In this document: piece by piece, positions 27,643-36,066 of the stretch | Layout of the letters: each line of letters opens with the position of its first letter | How positions within the stretch are numbered: the first letter of the stretch is position 1 | DNA from: Nitrosomonas sp. PY1 | Lineage (GTDB): Bacteria; Pseudomonadota; Gammaproteobacteria; Burkholderiales; Nitrosomonadaceae | Assembly (NCBI RefSeq): GCF_022836435.1 | Contig: NZ_BQXC01000001.1 | Span: 264,612-328,611 of the forward strand | Direction of reading: 5' to 3' | Length of the DNA: 64,000 nt | Notes under the pieces: generated by a model | Told to the model about the DNA's origin: nothing | Seen by the model: the letters and a program-made list of their open reading frames with translations, nothing else | Database searches by the model: none | Translations under genes and position numbers: made by a program

Positions 27643-28401
27643 ATGGATAAAAAATCGAATCTGGATTTTAACAGTGTCTTTGGCCTGTTGTTGGCTTTCG
27701 TGGCCGTTATTGGCGGACAAATACTTGAAGGTGGGCATGCCGGTTCACTGATACAAGCTGCAGCATTTTTGATTGTCATTGGCGGTACAGTCGGCGCTGT
27801 GTTACTACAAAGCCCGATCAAAGTTTTTGTTCGTGGCGTTAAAATGGCCAAATGGATATTTTTTCCTCCCAACTATTCTCCGCAGTCTTTGATAAAACAA
27901 ATTATTAGTTGGGCTCATGTTGTTCGTAAGGATGGCTTGCTTGCACTGGAAGCCTATGTTCCTATTGTTAAAGATCCATTGATGAAAAAAGGCCTACAAC
28001 TGCTAGCTGATGGTAGTGCAGCCGATAAGCTGCGTGAATCGATGGAGATTGATATTTCGATGCTTGAGAACCAACAACGCCAATCTGCACGTATTTGGGA
28101 AGCTGCGGGGGGCTATGCGCCAACTATTGGCATATTAGGTGCGGTATTGGGTTTAATTCAAGTGATGGAAAATTTATCTGAGCCCAATCTGTTAGGAAGC
28201 GGTATCGCGGTTGCCTTTGTAGCTACAATTTATGGTGTAGGGTTTGCGAACTTGGTTTGCTTGCCGATAGCCAACAAATTAAAAAGTATTATCAATGAAC
28301 AATTGATCATGCAAGAGATTCTGGTGGATGGTATGGCTGCTATTGCCAATGGTGAAAATCCACGCTTTATAGAGAGTAGATTACAAGGTTATTGTATTTA
28401 A
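27643..28401 (+). CDS. motC: Flagellar stator protein MotC (MotA family)
   Basis: 252 residues with four membrane helices of the MotA/TolQ/ExbB proton-channel family. The first is FNSVFGLLLAFVAVIGGQIL, the second holds FLIVIGGTVGAVLLQSP, the third is GGYAPTIGILGAVLGLIQVM with the conserved Pro, and the fourth runs to about residue 220. The cytosolic loop with charged residues (LRESMEIDISMLE) contacts FliG in relatives. The position after fliA and before a MotB-type gene matches the MotC/MotD stator of polar-flagellated species. It forms a channel with MotD. Confidence 0.93.
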   Translation: MDKKSNLDFNSVFGLLLAFVAVIGGQILEGGHAGSLIQAAAFLIVIGGTVGAVLLQSPIKVFVRGVKMAKWIFFPPNYSPQSLIKQIISWAHVVRKDGLLALEAYVPIVKDPLMKKGLQLLADGSAADKLRESMEIDISMLENQQRQSARIWEAAGGYAPTIGILGAVLGLIQVMENLSEPNLLGSGIAVAFVATIYGVGFANLVCLPIANKLKSIINEQLIMQEILVDGMAAIANGENPRFIESRLQGYCI

Positions 28402-28422
28402 GATAACTGTCATCTTACAAAA

Positions 28423-29202
28423 ATGTCAAAGCGAAGAAGACGTAGAAATGATGATTCCAGTAGCGACAACCCTGATCGCTGGCTTGTTTCTTATGCTGAC
28501 TTTATTACGCTTTTGTTTGCTTTTTTTATTGTGATGTATGCTGTTTCTTCTGTAAATGAAGGAAAATATCAAGAATTAAGCTATTCATTAGTGACTGCAT
28601 TTAAAAATACTGCTTCGGAAAGTTTGGTGTTATCCACAGAAGTTACTCCTATCCAGCTGCAGCAATTAAAGCTAAATAATGGCATTGAGCTACTAGAGCC
28701 CGTTAATAAAGTGGAAAAGCGTGAAAAAATGCGCGGTATGGCTAGAACCATTCTCGATGCACTAGAGCCACTAGTGAGAGATGGGCAGGTAAGGGTAACA
28801 CAAAGCGCATTAGGTATCACTGTTGAAATTAATGCAAGTGTTCTTTTTTCACCTGGACAAGCAAAGCTTGCAGATAATTCGAGCGTGGCTTTGCAAGCGG
28901 TAGCGAAGATCATTAAAGACCAAGAGCATGAAATTCAAGTAGAAGGCCATACCGATAATTTTCCCATTAGTACCGATAATTTTCCTTCAAATTGGGAGTT
29001 ATCGACAGCGCGTGCAAGCAGCGTAGTTCGGCTATTCATTGAACAGGGTGTTGATGCCAGCCGATTGACTGCGATTGGATATGGCGAAAACAGGCCGATT
29101 GAATCGAATGAATCAACCGAAGGAAGAAAACGTAATCGTCGTGTCGCGATTATGATTCTTTCTGCTGATCCAGACAAAATTACCGAATTACCAATTGATT
29201 AA
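28423..29202 (+). CDS. motD: Flagellar stator protein MotD (MotB family)
   Basis: 259 residues. A very basic N-terminus (KRRRRR) is followed by one membrane helix with the proton-binding Asp in SYADFITLLFAFFIVMYAVS. The periplasmic OmpA-like peptidoglycan-binding domain follows (about residues 130-250), with QEHEIQVEGHTDNFPI, NWELSTARASSVVRLFI and AIGYGENRPIESNE. It anchors the stator to the wall. It lies 21 bases after motC and is the last gene of the flagellar run. The long basic start is typical of MotD. Confidence 0.95.
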   Translation: MSKRRRRRNDDSSSDNPDRWLVSYADFITLLFAFFIVMYAVSSVNEGKYQELSYSLVTAFKNTASESLVLSTEVTPIQLQQLKLNNGIELLEPVNKVEKREKMRGMARTILDALEPLVRDGQVRVTQSALGITVEINASVLFSPGQAKLADNSSVALQAVAKIIKDQEHEIQVEGHTDNFPISTDNFPSNWELSTARASSVVRLFIEQGVDASRLTAIGYGENRPIESNESTEGRKRNRRVAIMILSADPDKITELPID

Positions 29203-29264
29203 GAACGTGCTATCAGACGTTTTGTGATCTAACTAATTTAATGAAATGAGGTTTGTCTTGTTTC

Positions 29265-29447
29265 TTAGTAATAGATCAAATCTATCGTTTTGTCTTGAGC
29301 ATTATTAGTTTTTTGTTCTTTCAAAGAGCGCCAGTCACACCAAACTTTCTCGGCTTCTTTTACATTATTAAAGGTCCATAGTACGACACCGTCTTCGGTC
29401 ATTAATGTTGCCATTTTATTGGGCCATTCTTTGATTAAATATTGCAT
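29265..29447 (-). CDS. Small conserved-type hypothetical protein
   Basis: 60 residues, convergent with motD. It has a good ribosome-binding site (GGAGAG) before its ATG and a compact fold-like pattern with several aromatic residues (MQYLIKEW at the start, VVLWTFNNVKEAEKVW in the centre). No signal peptide or membrane helix. I do not recognise a family. The start signal and amino-acid pattern favour a real gene over a chance frame, but only moderately. Confidence 0.5.
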   Translation of the reverse strand: MQYLIKEWPNKMATLMTEDGVVLWTFNNVKEAEKVWCDWRSLKEQKTNNAQDKTIDLIYY

Positions 29448-29622
29448 GATTATTCTCTCTCCTTTGTGATAAACATTGAAAATGCTCAGAGAAGCTTAAC
29501 AAGTCATTGTGACAGTGTTATGACAAAAATATCGAAAGGTTTTGTAAAATGAAAATTATACTAAACTGCTGGTTTTCCGTAATTTCTTATAAATAAGGTT
29601 TTTTTAAAGGCTTTGGTGCGAC

Positions 29623-29628
29623 TATAAT
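29623..29628 (+). promoter_or_regulatory. Candidate -10 element of the DUF2780 lipoprotein gene
   Basis: A perfect TATAAT hexamer lies 42 bases before the ATG. The -35 side is only T-rich and not a good TTGACA match, so this is a weak call. Confidence 0.35.
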
Positions 29629-29670
29629 TAATTTTTTCTCTTTCTGTGTTGATATTAAAAAGGAGTTGTT

Positions 29671-30231
29671 ATGAATAAAACAAAATGTACTCAATTAAGT
29701 ATTGCCATTACAATTTTATTTTTAGCGGGGTGCGCTGCGAATCCAGGAGTTAGTACTTCCGATGGTGTTGCAGCACAAACAGGTCAACAGGCGCTCAATG
29801 CCGGTAGCGCTGCTGCGAGTAGCAGTGCGGGACTTAACCAAATTGGTTTGGTCGATATATTAGTTCATCGTCTGGGGGTGTCACCGCAACAAGCTTTGGG
29901 TGGAGCTGGTGCTGTCTTCCAAGCGGCAAAAGGAAACATGGATCCCCAGGCATTTACGTCGCTTTCTGAATCAGTACCGGGTATGAGTACTATGCTTGGC
30001 GCAGCGCCTTCCTTGTCTGGGGCTACAGGATTGGGTGGAATGTCTTCCATGTTAGGAGGAGCAAGTAGCGGTTCATCAGGTAGTCTCGCAGCACTTGCCG
30101 GATCTTTTCAGCAGCTTAATCTCTCTCCCGATATGGTTGGGAAATTTATTCCTGTTATAACGAATTACGTTCAACAATCGAGCGGGCAAGCTTCAGCACA
30201 ACTATTACAATCTGCCTTGGGCGTACGGTAA
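29671..30231 (+). CDS. DUF2780 family lipoprotein
   Basis: 186 residues with a lipoprotein signal (LFLAGCAAN, lipidated Cys at about residue 21). A low-complexity linker rich in Ala, Gly, Ser and Gln follows, and then the DUF2780 (VcgC/VcgE-like) domain: LVDILVHRLGVSPQQALGGA, a second half with LAALAGSFQQLNLSPDMVGK and a late YVQQSSGQASAQLLQSALG. The family is secreted or membrane-bound and of unknown function. AAGGAG is close to the ATG. It stands alone, ended by a hairpin at 30257. Confidence 0.82.
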   Translation: MNKTKCTQLSIAITILFLAGCAANPGVSTSDGVAAQTGQQALNAGSAAASSSAGLNQIGLVDILVHRLGVSPQQALGGAGAVFQAAKGNMDPQAFTSLSESVPGMSTMLGAAPSLSGATGLGGMSSMLGGASSGSSGSLAALAGSFQQLNLSPDMVGKFIPVITNYVQQSSGQASAQLLQSALGVR

Positions 30232-30256
30232 TATAGAATTTCTTGCGGAGAGAGGG

Positions 30257-30294
30257 AGTGCGTGCGATGTGTATTTGATAACATCACACGCACT
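30257..30294. terminator. Hairpin between convergent genes
   Basis: A 14-base stem with one mismatch (AGTGCGTGCGATGT at 30257-30270, partner at 30281-30294) and a ten-base loop. It sits after the DUF2780 gene and before the end of the convergent barrel gene. The T-tract is poor, so termination strength is uncertain. Confidence 0.6.
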
Positions 30295-30320
30295 AGAAGT
30301 GAGGATTGTAAGTAATATTT

Positions 30321-31223
30321 CTAGAACCCTATTCCTAAGTAACCACCTGCTGTCATACCGCTTAAGTTGATATCGTCCGTTTTCCCAGCGGTTAACTGAT
30401 AGCGTCCGTCAATACCGATAAAGAAATCTTTCCAGATATTGTAGTCAATTCCGGCACCAAACTGCACGCCTGGTACAATGTAGGTAATCGATTCACTGGG
30501 TGGACTCATAACGTGAATGGCCAGACCGGCGGGAATAACCCAAGGTCTAATTTTTGAGCCCTCAAAAAATTTAATTTTGGGCGACGCTGTTATTGTTAAT
30601 TGATTGACCGTTACATTGATCGGATTTAATGAGCCACCTGCTAGCATGCTAGGTGCATTACCTACAGCGCCATTGCCAAGTACGTGTGAGCCGAATTGTT
30701 TGTATTCAACCATCAGTTCCGCAAATACAGTGGTTTTGGGAATATATCCCCACACATCCCGGGTTAAACCCCAATCGAACCCAGCGCCGGCATACCAGCC
30801 ATCTTTATCGCTACGATCTTGTGCGCCGATAGGAAGCACCTCATTCTTTATGGTAACGCCATCACGATGATTCATCATGTGCGCAAAACCACCGCGAAAA
30901 AACAACATGCGCGTTTTTTCTGTTACATCGTCACCTACCCTTTCTTTCATTTTTGCTTTTGTTTGTTCGAGATCGCTACTAACCTTTTGCACATTTTGAT
31001 TGGTAGTTTTTTCTATCGTATTTACTTTCTCTGTGGCTTGCGACGATTCAGATTTCACTCTTTCAAGTTCTAATTGAATGGACTGAAGCTTTTGTTCGAG
31101 CAACCTAATGCGATCATTAGCCGAATCACGTGCCCAAGAATAAGGTGCAGCGATGGTCAATACGGCGACAGATAAGCATGCTAATGGGATACGTAAGGTA
31201 GTTTTTCTAAAAAAAGTCTGCAT
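30321..31223 (-). CDS. Outer-membrane beta-barrel protein with N-terminal coiled coil
   Basis: 300 residues from the ATG at 31223, where GGAGG lies five bases before the start; a longer TTG start would overlap that site. A signal peptide (cleavage near YSWARD) is followed by a coiled coil of about 60 residues (IRLLEQKLQSIQLELERVK and on). The barrel part has alternating aromatic strands: FFRGGFAHMMNHRDG, WYAGAGFDWGLTRD, FFIGIDGRYQLTAGKTDDIN. It ends in GGYLGIGF, an outer-membrane insertion signal with a terminal Phe. The coiled coil may bind peptidoglycan or trimerise. Ligand unknown. Confidence 0.8.
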   Translation of the reverse strand: MQTFFRKTTLRIPLACLSVAVLTIAAPYSWARDSANDRIRLLEQKLQSIQLELERVKSESSQATEKVNTIEKTTNQNVQKVSSDLEQTKAKMKERVGDDVTEKTRMLFFRGGFAHMMNHRDGVTIKNEVLPIGAQDRSDKDGWYAGAGFDWGLTRDVWGYIPKTTVFAELMVEYKQFGSHVLGNGAVGNAPSMLAGGSLNPINVTVNQLTITASPKIKFFEGSKIRPWVIPAGLAIHVMSPPSESITYIVPGVQFGAGIDYNIWKDFFIGIDGRYQLTAGKTDDINLSGMTAGGYLGIGF

Positions 31224-31235
31224 TGAGGCCTCCAA

Positions 31236-31712
31236 TAATATGCTGTGATTTTTATCGTTATGCTGGATTGAGTAATAATCCGCCTTGCAGTATAAAAAAT
31301 GTAGTTGCCGCTTATTTGATCTGAGTCAAAGAATGTCTAATTAGTATTTTCCCTAATTTACATAAGGATTTATGCGCTTTTGCTTGATGATATGCTTAAG
31401 AAACTGATTGGAGTATCAATTTTCGATAAAATATAGGATGCTGATGCGTGCTAATGTTGTTACTGGATAAATGTAACTAAATTCGTACATACAACATACA
31501 TTGAGATAAGTAGTTATTTGGAACCATGCTATAATTATAAATTGAGCTAACATTTTGTATTATTTATTAATTGCTAGTATGTGTTCTAAAGTTAGGCTCT
31601 ATTCAGTTAGCTTGAGGCGGAATTTGATGATTTGATACTGTCTCAATTTAGCATCACATGTATGCTTCAATTTGGCAATTTTCTCAATCATTTGAAAAAA
31701 TGACTATGCAAT
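31236..31712. other. Promoter region upstream of polysaccharide-export genes
   Basis: An AT-rich spacer of 477 bases between divergent genes. A TATAAT hexamer at 31530-31535 points toward the phosphatase gene, with no good -35 at standard spacing. No supported coding frame or RNA gene. Confidence 0.45.
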
Positions 31713-32150
31713 TTGTGTAAAAGTATTCTTTTTGTGTGTATTGGCAATGTATGCAGAAGTCCTATGGCCGAAGGTATATTTAAGCAATTGCTCATTGGAT
31801 CGGAAGTGGATTGCCGAGCGAGTTCTGCTGGACTCCATGCTTTAGTGGGAAGACCACCAGAGCCTTTTGCCTGCCAACTTCTACTAAAAAAAGGGATTGA
31901 TATTTCTAGTTACCGGGCATGTCAAATTAATTCTGGAATGATTCGCAACGCTGACTTAGTTTTGGTAATGGAATTGAATCAAAAAGCTATTGTTGAGAAG
32001 CGCGATCCGAGTGCAAGAGGGAAAGTGTATCGATTGGGTGAGTGGGGGAAGTTTGATGTCGGCGATCCTTATCGGAAAGGGATTGCGGTATTTGAGGAAT
32101 CACTCAAGCTAATTGAGACCGGAGTGTCACAATGGTTAGAAAAACTGTAA
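31713..32150 (+). CDS. Low-molecular-weight protein tyrosine phosphatase (Wzb-like)
   Basis: 145 residues, normal for the family. The P-loop is at the very start (ILFVCIGNVCRSPMAEG), with the nucleophile Cys9 and Arg15 of the Cx5R motif. The general-acid Asp lies in the late DPYRKG. The only in-frame start compatible with the family is a TTG at 31713; the two nearby ATGs are in other frames. In Wzb/Wzc systems this enzyme removes phosphates from the tyrosine autokinase. The next two genes are exporter and autokinase, so that role fits here. Confidence 0.9.
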   Translation: MCKSILFVCIGNVCRSPMAEGIFKQLLIGSEVDCRASSAGLHALVGRPPEPFACQLLLKKGIDISSYRACQINSGMIRNADLVLVMELNQKAIVEKRDPSARGKVYRLGEWGKFDVGDPYRKGIAVFEESLKLIETGVSQWLEKL

Positions 32151-32276
32151 ATAACGCAAAGAAATAATTTTTTGCGTATATAAGATACGTGCGATATATT
32201 TCACGTTTTTAGACCTATAATGAAAGCCTATAATGAAATTAAACCAGCAAAAAACTCATAAATTCTAAATAGCAGA

Positions 32277-33650
32277 ATGAAGTCCTCCAGAGAACTTGAT
32301 CAGCATATTTTCAATAAGACTAACATATTAGAAGCACTAAAAATACCGAAAATTTTTACATTGAATTGCTATTTACTTTTTTCTGTTCTGAAGGAATGTT
32401 TCAATAAAATCAATCATCTATTTCTTTCGGTATCGAATAAAGCACTTTTTTTAGCCAAATTAGTGTTTGTTCCAATCATAATCGTTCAGGTTTCTGCGTG
32501 TACGATAGTTCCTGGGCAGCATATGCGCCAGTTCGCCACGGAATCTAGTATTGAATTTCCGGTTACCGAAAATAATGATGTCATTTTCAAAAAACTTAAT
32601 ATTCAGACCATTAACGCTCAGCTCATTATTGATTTAGAAAAGAATATTAATAATAGAAGCTTGGGTGTTAATAATGTAGCAAATCATTACTTTGATTACC
32701 GTATCGGCGCTAAAACAATCAAGGCCGTACCGACGCAAGGAGCTTATAGTCAATATCGTGTCGGGCCGCGGGATATCCTTAATATTACTGTCTGGGGGCA
32801 TCCTGAACTTACTATTCCGGCGGGTGAATTTCGATCTTCCTCGATGGCTGGTAATGTTGTTGGCGAAGATGGTATGTTTTTTTTTCCTTTTGCGGGAGTT
32901 ATCAAGGCAGAAGATAGAACCGTTGAAGAAATACGTGAAGAATTAACCAAAAAATTATCCCGTTTCATTGAGAATGTTCAACTGGATGTCAGGGTCGCAG
33001 AATATCGGAGTCGACGTGTTTATGTGGTTGGCGAGGTAAGCAAACCGGGTGTTTATCTCGTTAGGGATATACCTTTGTCTGTTTTGGAAGCCATTAATGG
33101 TGCAGGTGGTGTGACACCCGATGCAGATTTGCGCAATATCACGCTAACCAGAAAAGATAAAACTTATAGCATCAATTTGTTGAGTCTGTATGAAGGAGGA
33201 GACACTAGTCAAAATGTGTTGCTTGAACAAGGCGATGTTTTGAATGTTCCAGACAATACGTTTAATAAGGTTTTTGTATTAGGTGAATCAATGTTTGGTC
33301 GTGGATTTGGTATTCGGCCGCGTAGCGTCATTATGAATAAAGCACGTATGACATTGACGGAGGCTTTATCTGAATCAGGTGGGTTCGATCAAGAGACAGC
33401 TGATGCGGCAAGAGTTTTTGTTTTTAGATCTGCTTTGGGGAAATCTGAGATATTCCTTCTGGATGCAAAATCTCCCGATGCTTTGTTGTTAGCTGAACGC
33501 TTTCCAATGCAACCACGTGATGTTGTATTTATTGATCGAGCTGAAGGTATACGCTGGAACCAAATCGTTGCTCAGGTTATACCGACAGTGCAAATGTTGA
33601 ATCTTTTTGATGGTTCACTGAATGTTCAGCCATTCATGTCTCGCCCATGA
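32277..33650 (+). CDS. Polysaccharide export lipoprotein (Wza-like)
   Basis: 457 residues. The lipobox VQVSACTIVPG lies at about residue 74, unusually far in, behind a 50-residue polar and partly hydrophobic N-terminal extension, so the true start may be a non-ATG codon further on. The mature protein shows the Poly_export (PES) domain YRVGPRDILNITVWGHPEL, then SLBB domains (RRVYVVGEVSKPGVYLV, KVFVLGESMFGRG). It forms the outer-membrane channel for capsule or exopolysaccharide. The C-terminal 40 residues (IDRAEGIRWNQIVAQVIPT) hold the outer-membrane helix. Followed 65 bases later by the autokinase gene. Confidence 0.92.
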   Translation: MKSSRELDQHIFNKTNILEALKIPKIFTLNCYLLFSVLKECFNKINHLFLSVSNKALFLAKLVFVPIIIVQVSACTIVPGQHMRQFATESSIEFPVTENNDVIFKKLNIQTINAQLIIDLEKNINNRSLGVNNVANHYFDYRIGAKTIKAVPTQGAYSQYRVGPRDILNITVWGHPELTIPAGEFRSSSMAGNVVGEDGMFFFPFAGVIKAEDRTVEEIREELTKKLSRFIENVQLDVRVAEYRSRRVYVVGEVSKPGVYLVRDIPLSVLEAINGAGGVTPDADLRNITLTRKDKTYSINLLSLYEGGDTSQNVLLEQGDVLNVPDNTFNKVFVLGESMFGRGFGIRPRSVIMNKARMTLTEALSESGGFDQETADAARVFVFRSALGKSEIFLLDAKSPDALLLAERFPMQPRDVVFIDRAEGIRWNQIVAQVIPTVQMLNLFDGSLNVQPFMSRP

Positions 33651-33715
33651 CCATGCACTTTCCTTATGGAGTGTAAATACTATATGCAAGTTAGGAATTT
33701 GTTTGGTTTTTTACG

Positions 33716-35986
33716 ATGATAGATCCAAACAATACTAAAAAAATGACCGAATTCCAACCGGCTCGTGATGATACTGAAATCGACCTGATTGAGTTCTTGG
33801 CTATCCTAATGGACGGGAGATGGATCATTCTTTGGGTGGCATCGCTGATCCTATTGTTAGGAGTGGCGAAAGCTTTCCTTGATGAACCTATCTATAAAGC
33901 TGATGCAATTTTGCAGGTTGATGATAAACCTAAGATATTGATTGGAATGAAGCAATTGGATGATACTTATCAAGGCAACTTAACAGCATTGGCTGAAGTT
34001 GAGCTCATAAAATCAAGAAAAGTATTGGGTGAAGCAATAAGAAATCTTAATTTGGATATCGAAGTGAGCCCAAAGTATTTTCCGATCATTGGGAAAACGA
34101 TTGCAAGTCAATTTCAAAAAGAAGCCGAGGAGAATCATAGAAAATCGTCGCTGAATAATATTTCTGTTCTTGCACAATATGCGTGGGGTGGAGAATCAAT
34201 TCAGATCGATATGCTTTCAATACCGAAATCATTGCGCGATAAAGAATTACTTTTGCAAGCCGGCGAGCAAGGGTATTTTCAAATTATTTATGATGAGCAA
34301 ATCATACTTGATGGAATAGTTGGAAAATTAATCAGTAAACCTATTCAAGATGTTGAGGGTGTTTTCGAAATTCGGATAATACGCTTAGAGGCAAATCCCG
34401 GCACGTATTTTACGTTAAAGCAATTTTCTGAAAATAAAGCCATTAATTTATTAAAGGAGAATTTGTCTGTTGCTGAGAAAAACAAACTGACAGGCATACT
34501 GGAGCTTACTTTTGAGTCAAAAAGCCCGGAGATGGCCGCCCGTATATTGAATGAGATCGCGAGTATCTATGTACAGCAAAATGTTGAGCATAAGTATGCC
34601 GAGGCTCATCAGACATTGGAATTTCTGGAGGAACAATTACCGATACTTCAGAAGCGAAAGGATGAGGCTGTCAATGCATTAAATGTCTACAAGAATAGCA
34701 AGGGTTCAGTCGATTTTACTACTGAAACCACTAATGTCCTCAGCGATTTGGTAAATTTACAGACACAAACTACTTTATTGGAGCATAAGCGCGATGAATT
34801 GAGACAGACTTACACACAATCACACCCAAATGTTATTGCCATTGACAAACAAATTGCCCGGCTGAAAGCGCAAATTAAATCGCGCGATAACATGATCAAG
34901 GCGTTACCTGAAACGCAGCAAGTTATTTTAGGATTGTCTGGAGATGTGCAAATCAGTAGTAATCTTTATAACACGCTATTTGATAAGGCCCAAGCACTCA
35001 AGGTAACCAAAGCGGGTACTGTGGGGGATGTTAGGGTGATAGATTATGCGATCGTACCTAACATACCGATCAAGCCGAAAAAAGAATTCATTATCGTAAT
35101 TGCGTTAGTAATTGGAGTAATACTCGGTATTGCGATTGTATTTATCCGCAAAATGTTGCGTCGTGGAATGGACGATCCAGATCTTATCGAAAAACAATTA
35201 AATGTTCCGGTATATGCGACCATTACTTATAGTAAGAATCAGGAAATTCTTAACAAAAAAATTGATAAGCCCAATGCACACCAGAATAATGATTCTCTGT
35301 TATTGGCTAAAAGCTATAGTGAAGATAGCGCTATAGAGAGCTTACGTAGCTTTCGAACTACTTTGCACTTTTCTTTGTTAGATGCAAAAAATAATATTAT
35401 CTTGATTTCTGGACCGAGTCCCAATGTTGGTAAATCTTTTGTTTCAGCAAATCTGGCTGCGGTTGTTTCCGATAGTGGGAAAAAAGTACTATTGATCGAT
35501 GCGGATTTACGTAAGGGGGCGATTCATAAATTATTACGTGTTAAGAGAGAGCGTGGATTATCCGAGATTATTTTAAACGCCACATCGATTGAAAAAGCAA
35601 CACATAATATTCCGGTAGCGAATATTGATTTTATTGCGACAGGGACATTACCGCCCAATCCTTCGGAGTTATTATTGCATGAAAGATTCGGTGCTCTTCT
35701 GGAAGCATTAACCGTGCGGTACGATTTGATTATTATCGATTCTCCTCCCATTTTGGCTGCTACGGACGCGGCTATTATAAGCCGGTTTGCCAGCGCAACA
35801 TTCATGGTCATAAAAGCAGGGTTACATACTCGAAGAGAGCTGGACCAAAGTATCAAGAGATTTTCTCAGTCAGGTACAAACATTAAAGGCATTGTGTTTA
35901 ATGGAATGCTTGAAACATCATCCCGATATGGATATAGCTACAATAGGTACGTTTATCAATATAGTTATAAAAATACTAAGCGATAA
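33716..35986 (+). CDS. Polysaccharide co-polymerase / tyrosine autokinase (Wzc-like)
   Basis: 756 residues. An N-terminal Wzz domain opens with IDLIEFLAILMDGRWIILWV (first helix). A large periplasmic coiled-coil part follows, including FLEEQLPILQKRKDEAVNAL. The second helix at about residue 455 is preceded by the Pro-rich IVPNIPIKPKKEF. The cytosolic BY-kinase domain shows Walker A SGPSPNVGKSFVSANLA, A' KKVLLIDADLRKG and Walker B DLIIIDSPP. The tail is a Tyr cluster (RYGYSYNRYVYQYSY) that is autophosphorylated in relatives. It controls chain length and export through the Wza-like channel and is probably dephosphorylated by the gene-31713 phosphatase. Confidence 0.94.
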   Translation: MIDPNNTKKMTEFQPARDDTEIDLIEFLAILMDGRWIILWVASLILLLGVAKAFLDEPIYKADAILQVDDKPKILIGMKQLDDTYQGNLTALAEVELIKSRKVLGEAIRNLNLDIEVSPKYFPIIGKTIASQFQKEAEENHRKSSLNNISVLAQYAWGGESIQIDMLSIPKSLRDKELLLQAGEQGYFQIIYDEQIILDGIVGKLISKPIQDVEGVFEIRIIRLEANPGTYFTLKQFSENKAINLLKENLSVAEKNKLTGILELTFESKSPEMAARILNEIASIYVQQNVEHKYAEAHQTLEFLEEQLPILQKRKDEAVNALNVYKNSKGSVDFTTETTNVLSDLVNLQTQTTLLEHKRDELRQTYTQSHPNVIAIDKQIARLKAQIKSRDNMIKALPETQQVILGLSGDVQISSNLYNTLFDKAQALKVTKAGTVGDVRVIDYAIVPNIPIKPKKEFIIVIALVIGVILGIAIVFIRKMLRRGMDDPDLIEKQLNVPVYATITYSKNQEILNKKIDKPNAHQNNDSLLLAKSYSEDSAIESLRSFRTTLHFSLLDAKNNIILISGPSPNVGKSFVSANLAAVVSDSGKKVLLIDADLRKGAIHKLLRVKRERGLSEIILNATSIEKATHNIPVANIDFIATGTLPPNPSELLLHERFGALLEALTVRYDLIIIDSPPILAATDAAIISRFASATFMVIKAGLHTRRELDQSIKRFSQSGTNIKGIVFNGMLETSSRYGYSYNRYVYQYSYKNTKR

Positions 35987-35999
35987 TTTCTTGTTTAGA

Positions 36000-36017
36000 A
36001 CAGATACTAGTATCTGT
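36000..36017. terminator. 18-base perfect palindrome between convergent genes
   Basis: ACAGATACTAGTATCTGT is a perfect palindrome 14 bases after the autokinase stop and before the end of the convergent glycosyltransferase gene. No loop or T-tract is present, so it could equally be a protein-binding site. A terminator role is only suggested by position. Confidence 0.4.
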
Positions 36018-36066
36018 AGTGTGATCGGACACAATTAATGCTGTGAAGTCTGTATAGTCAGCAAAA

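Noticed and set aside
36000-36017. Treating the 18-base palindrome as a recombination site
   Set aside because: No second copy was noticed and no recombinase gene is adjacent; a terminator or chance palindrome is simpler.
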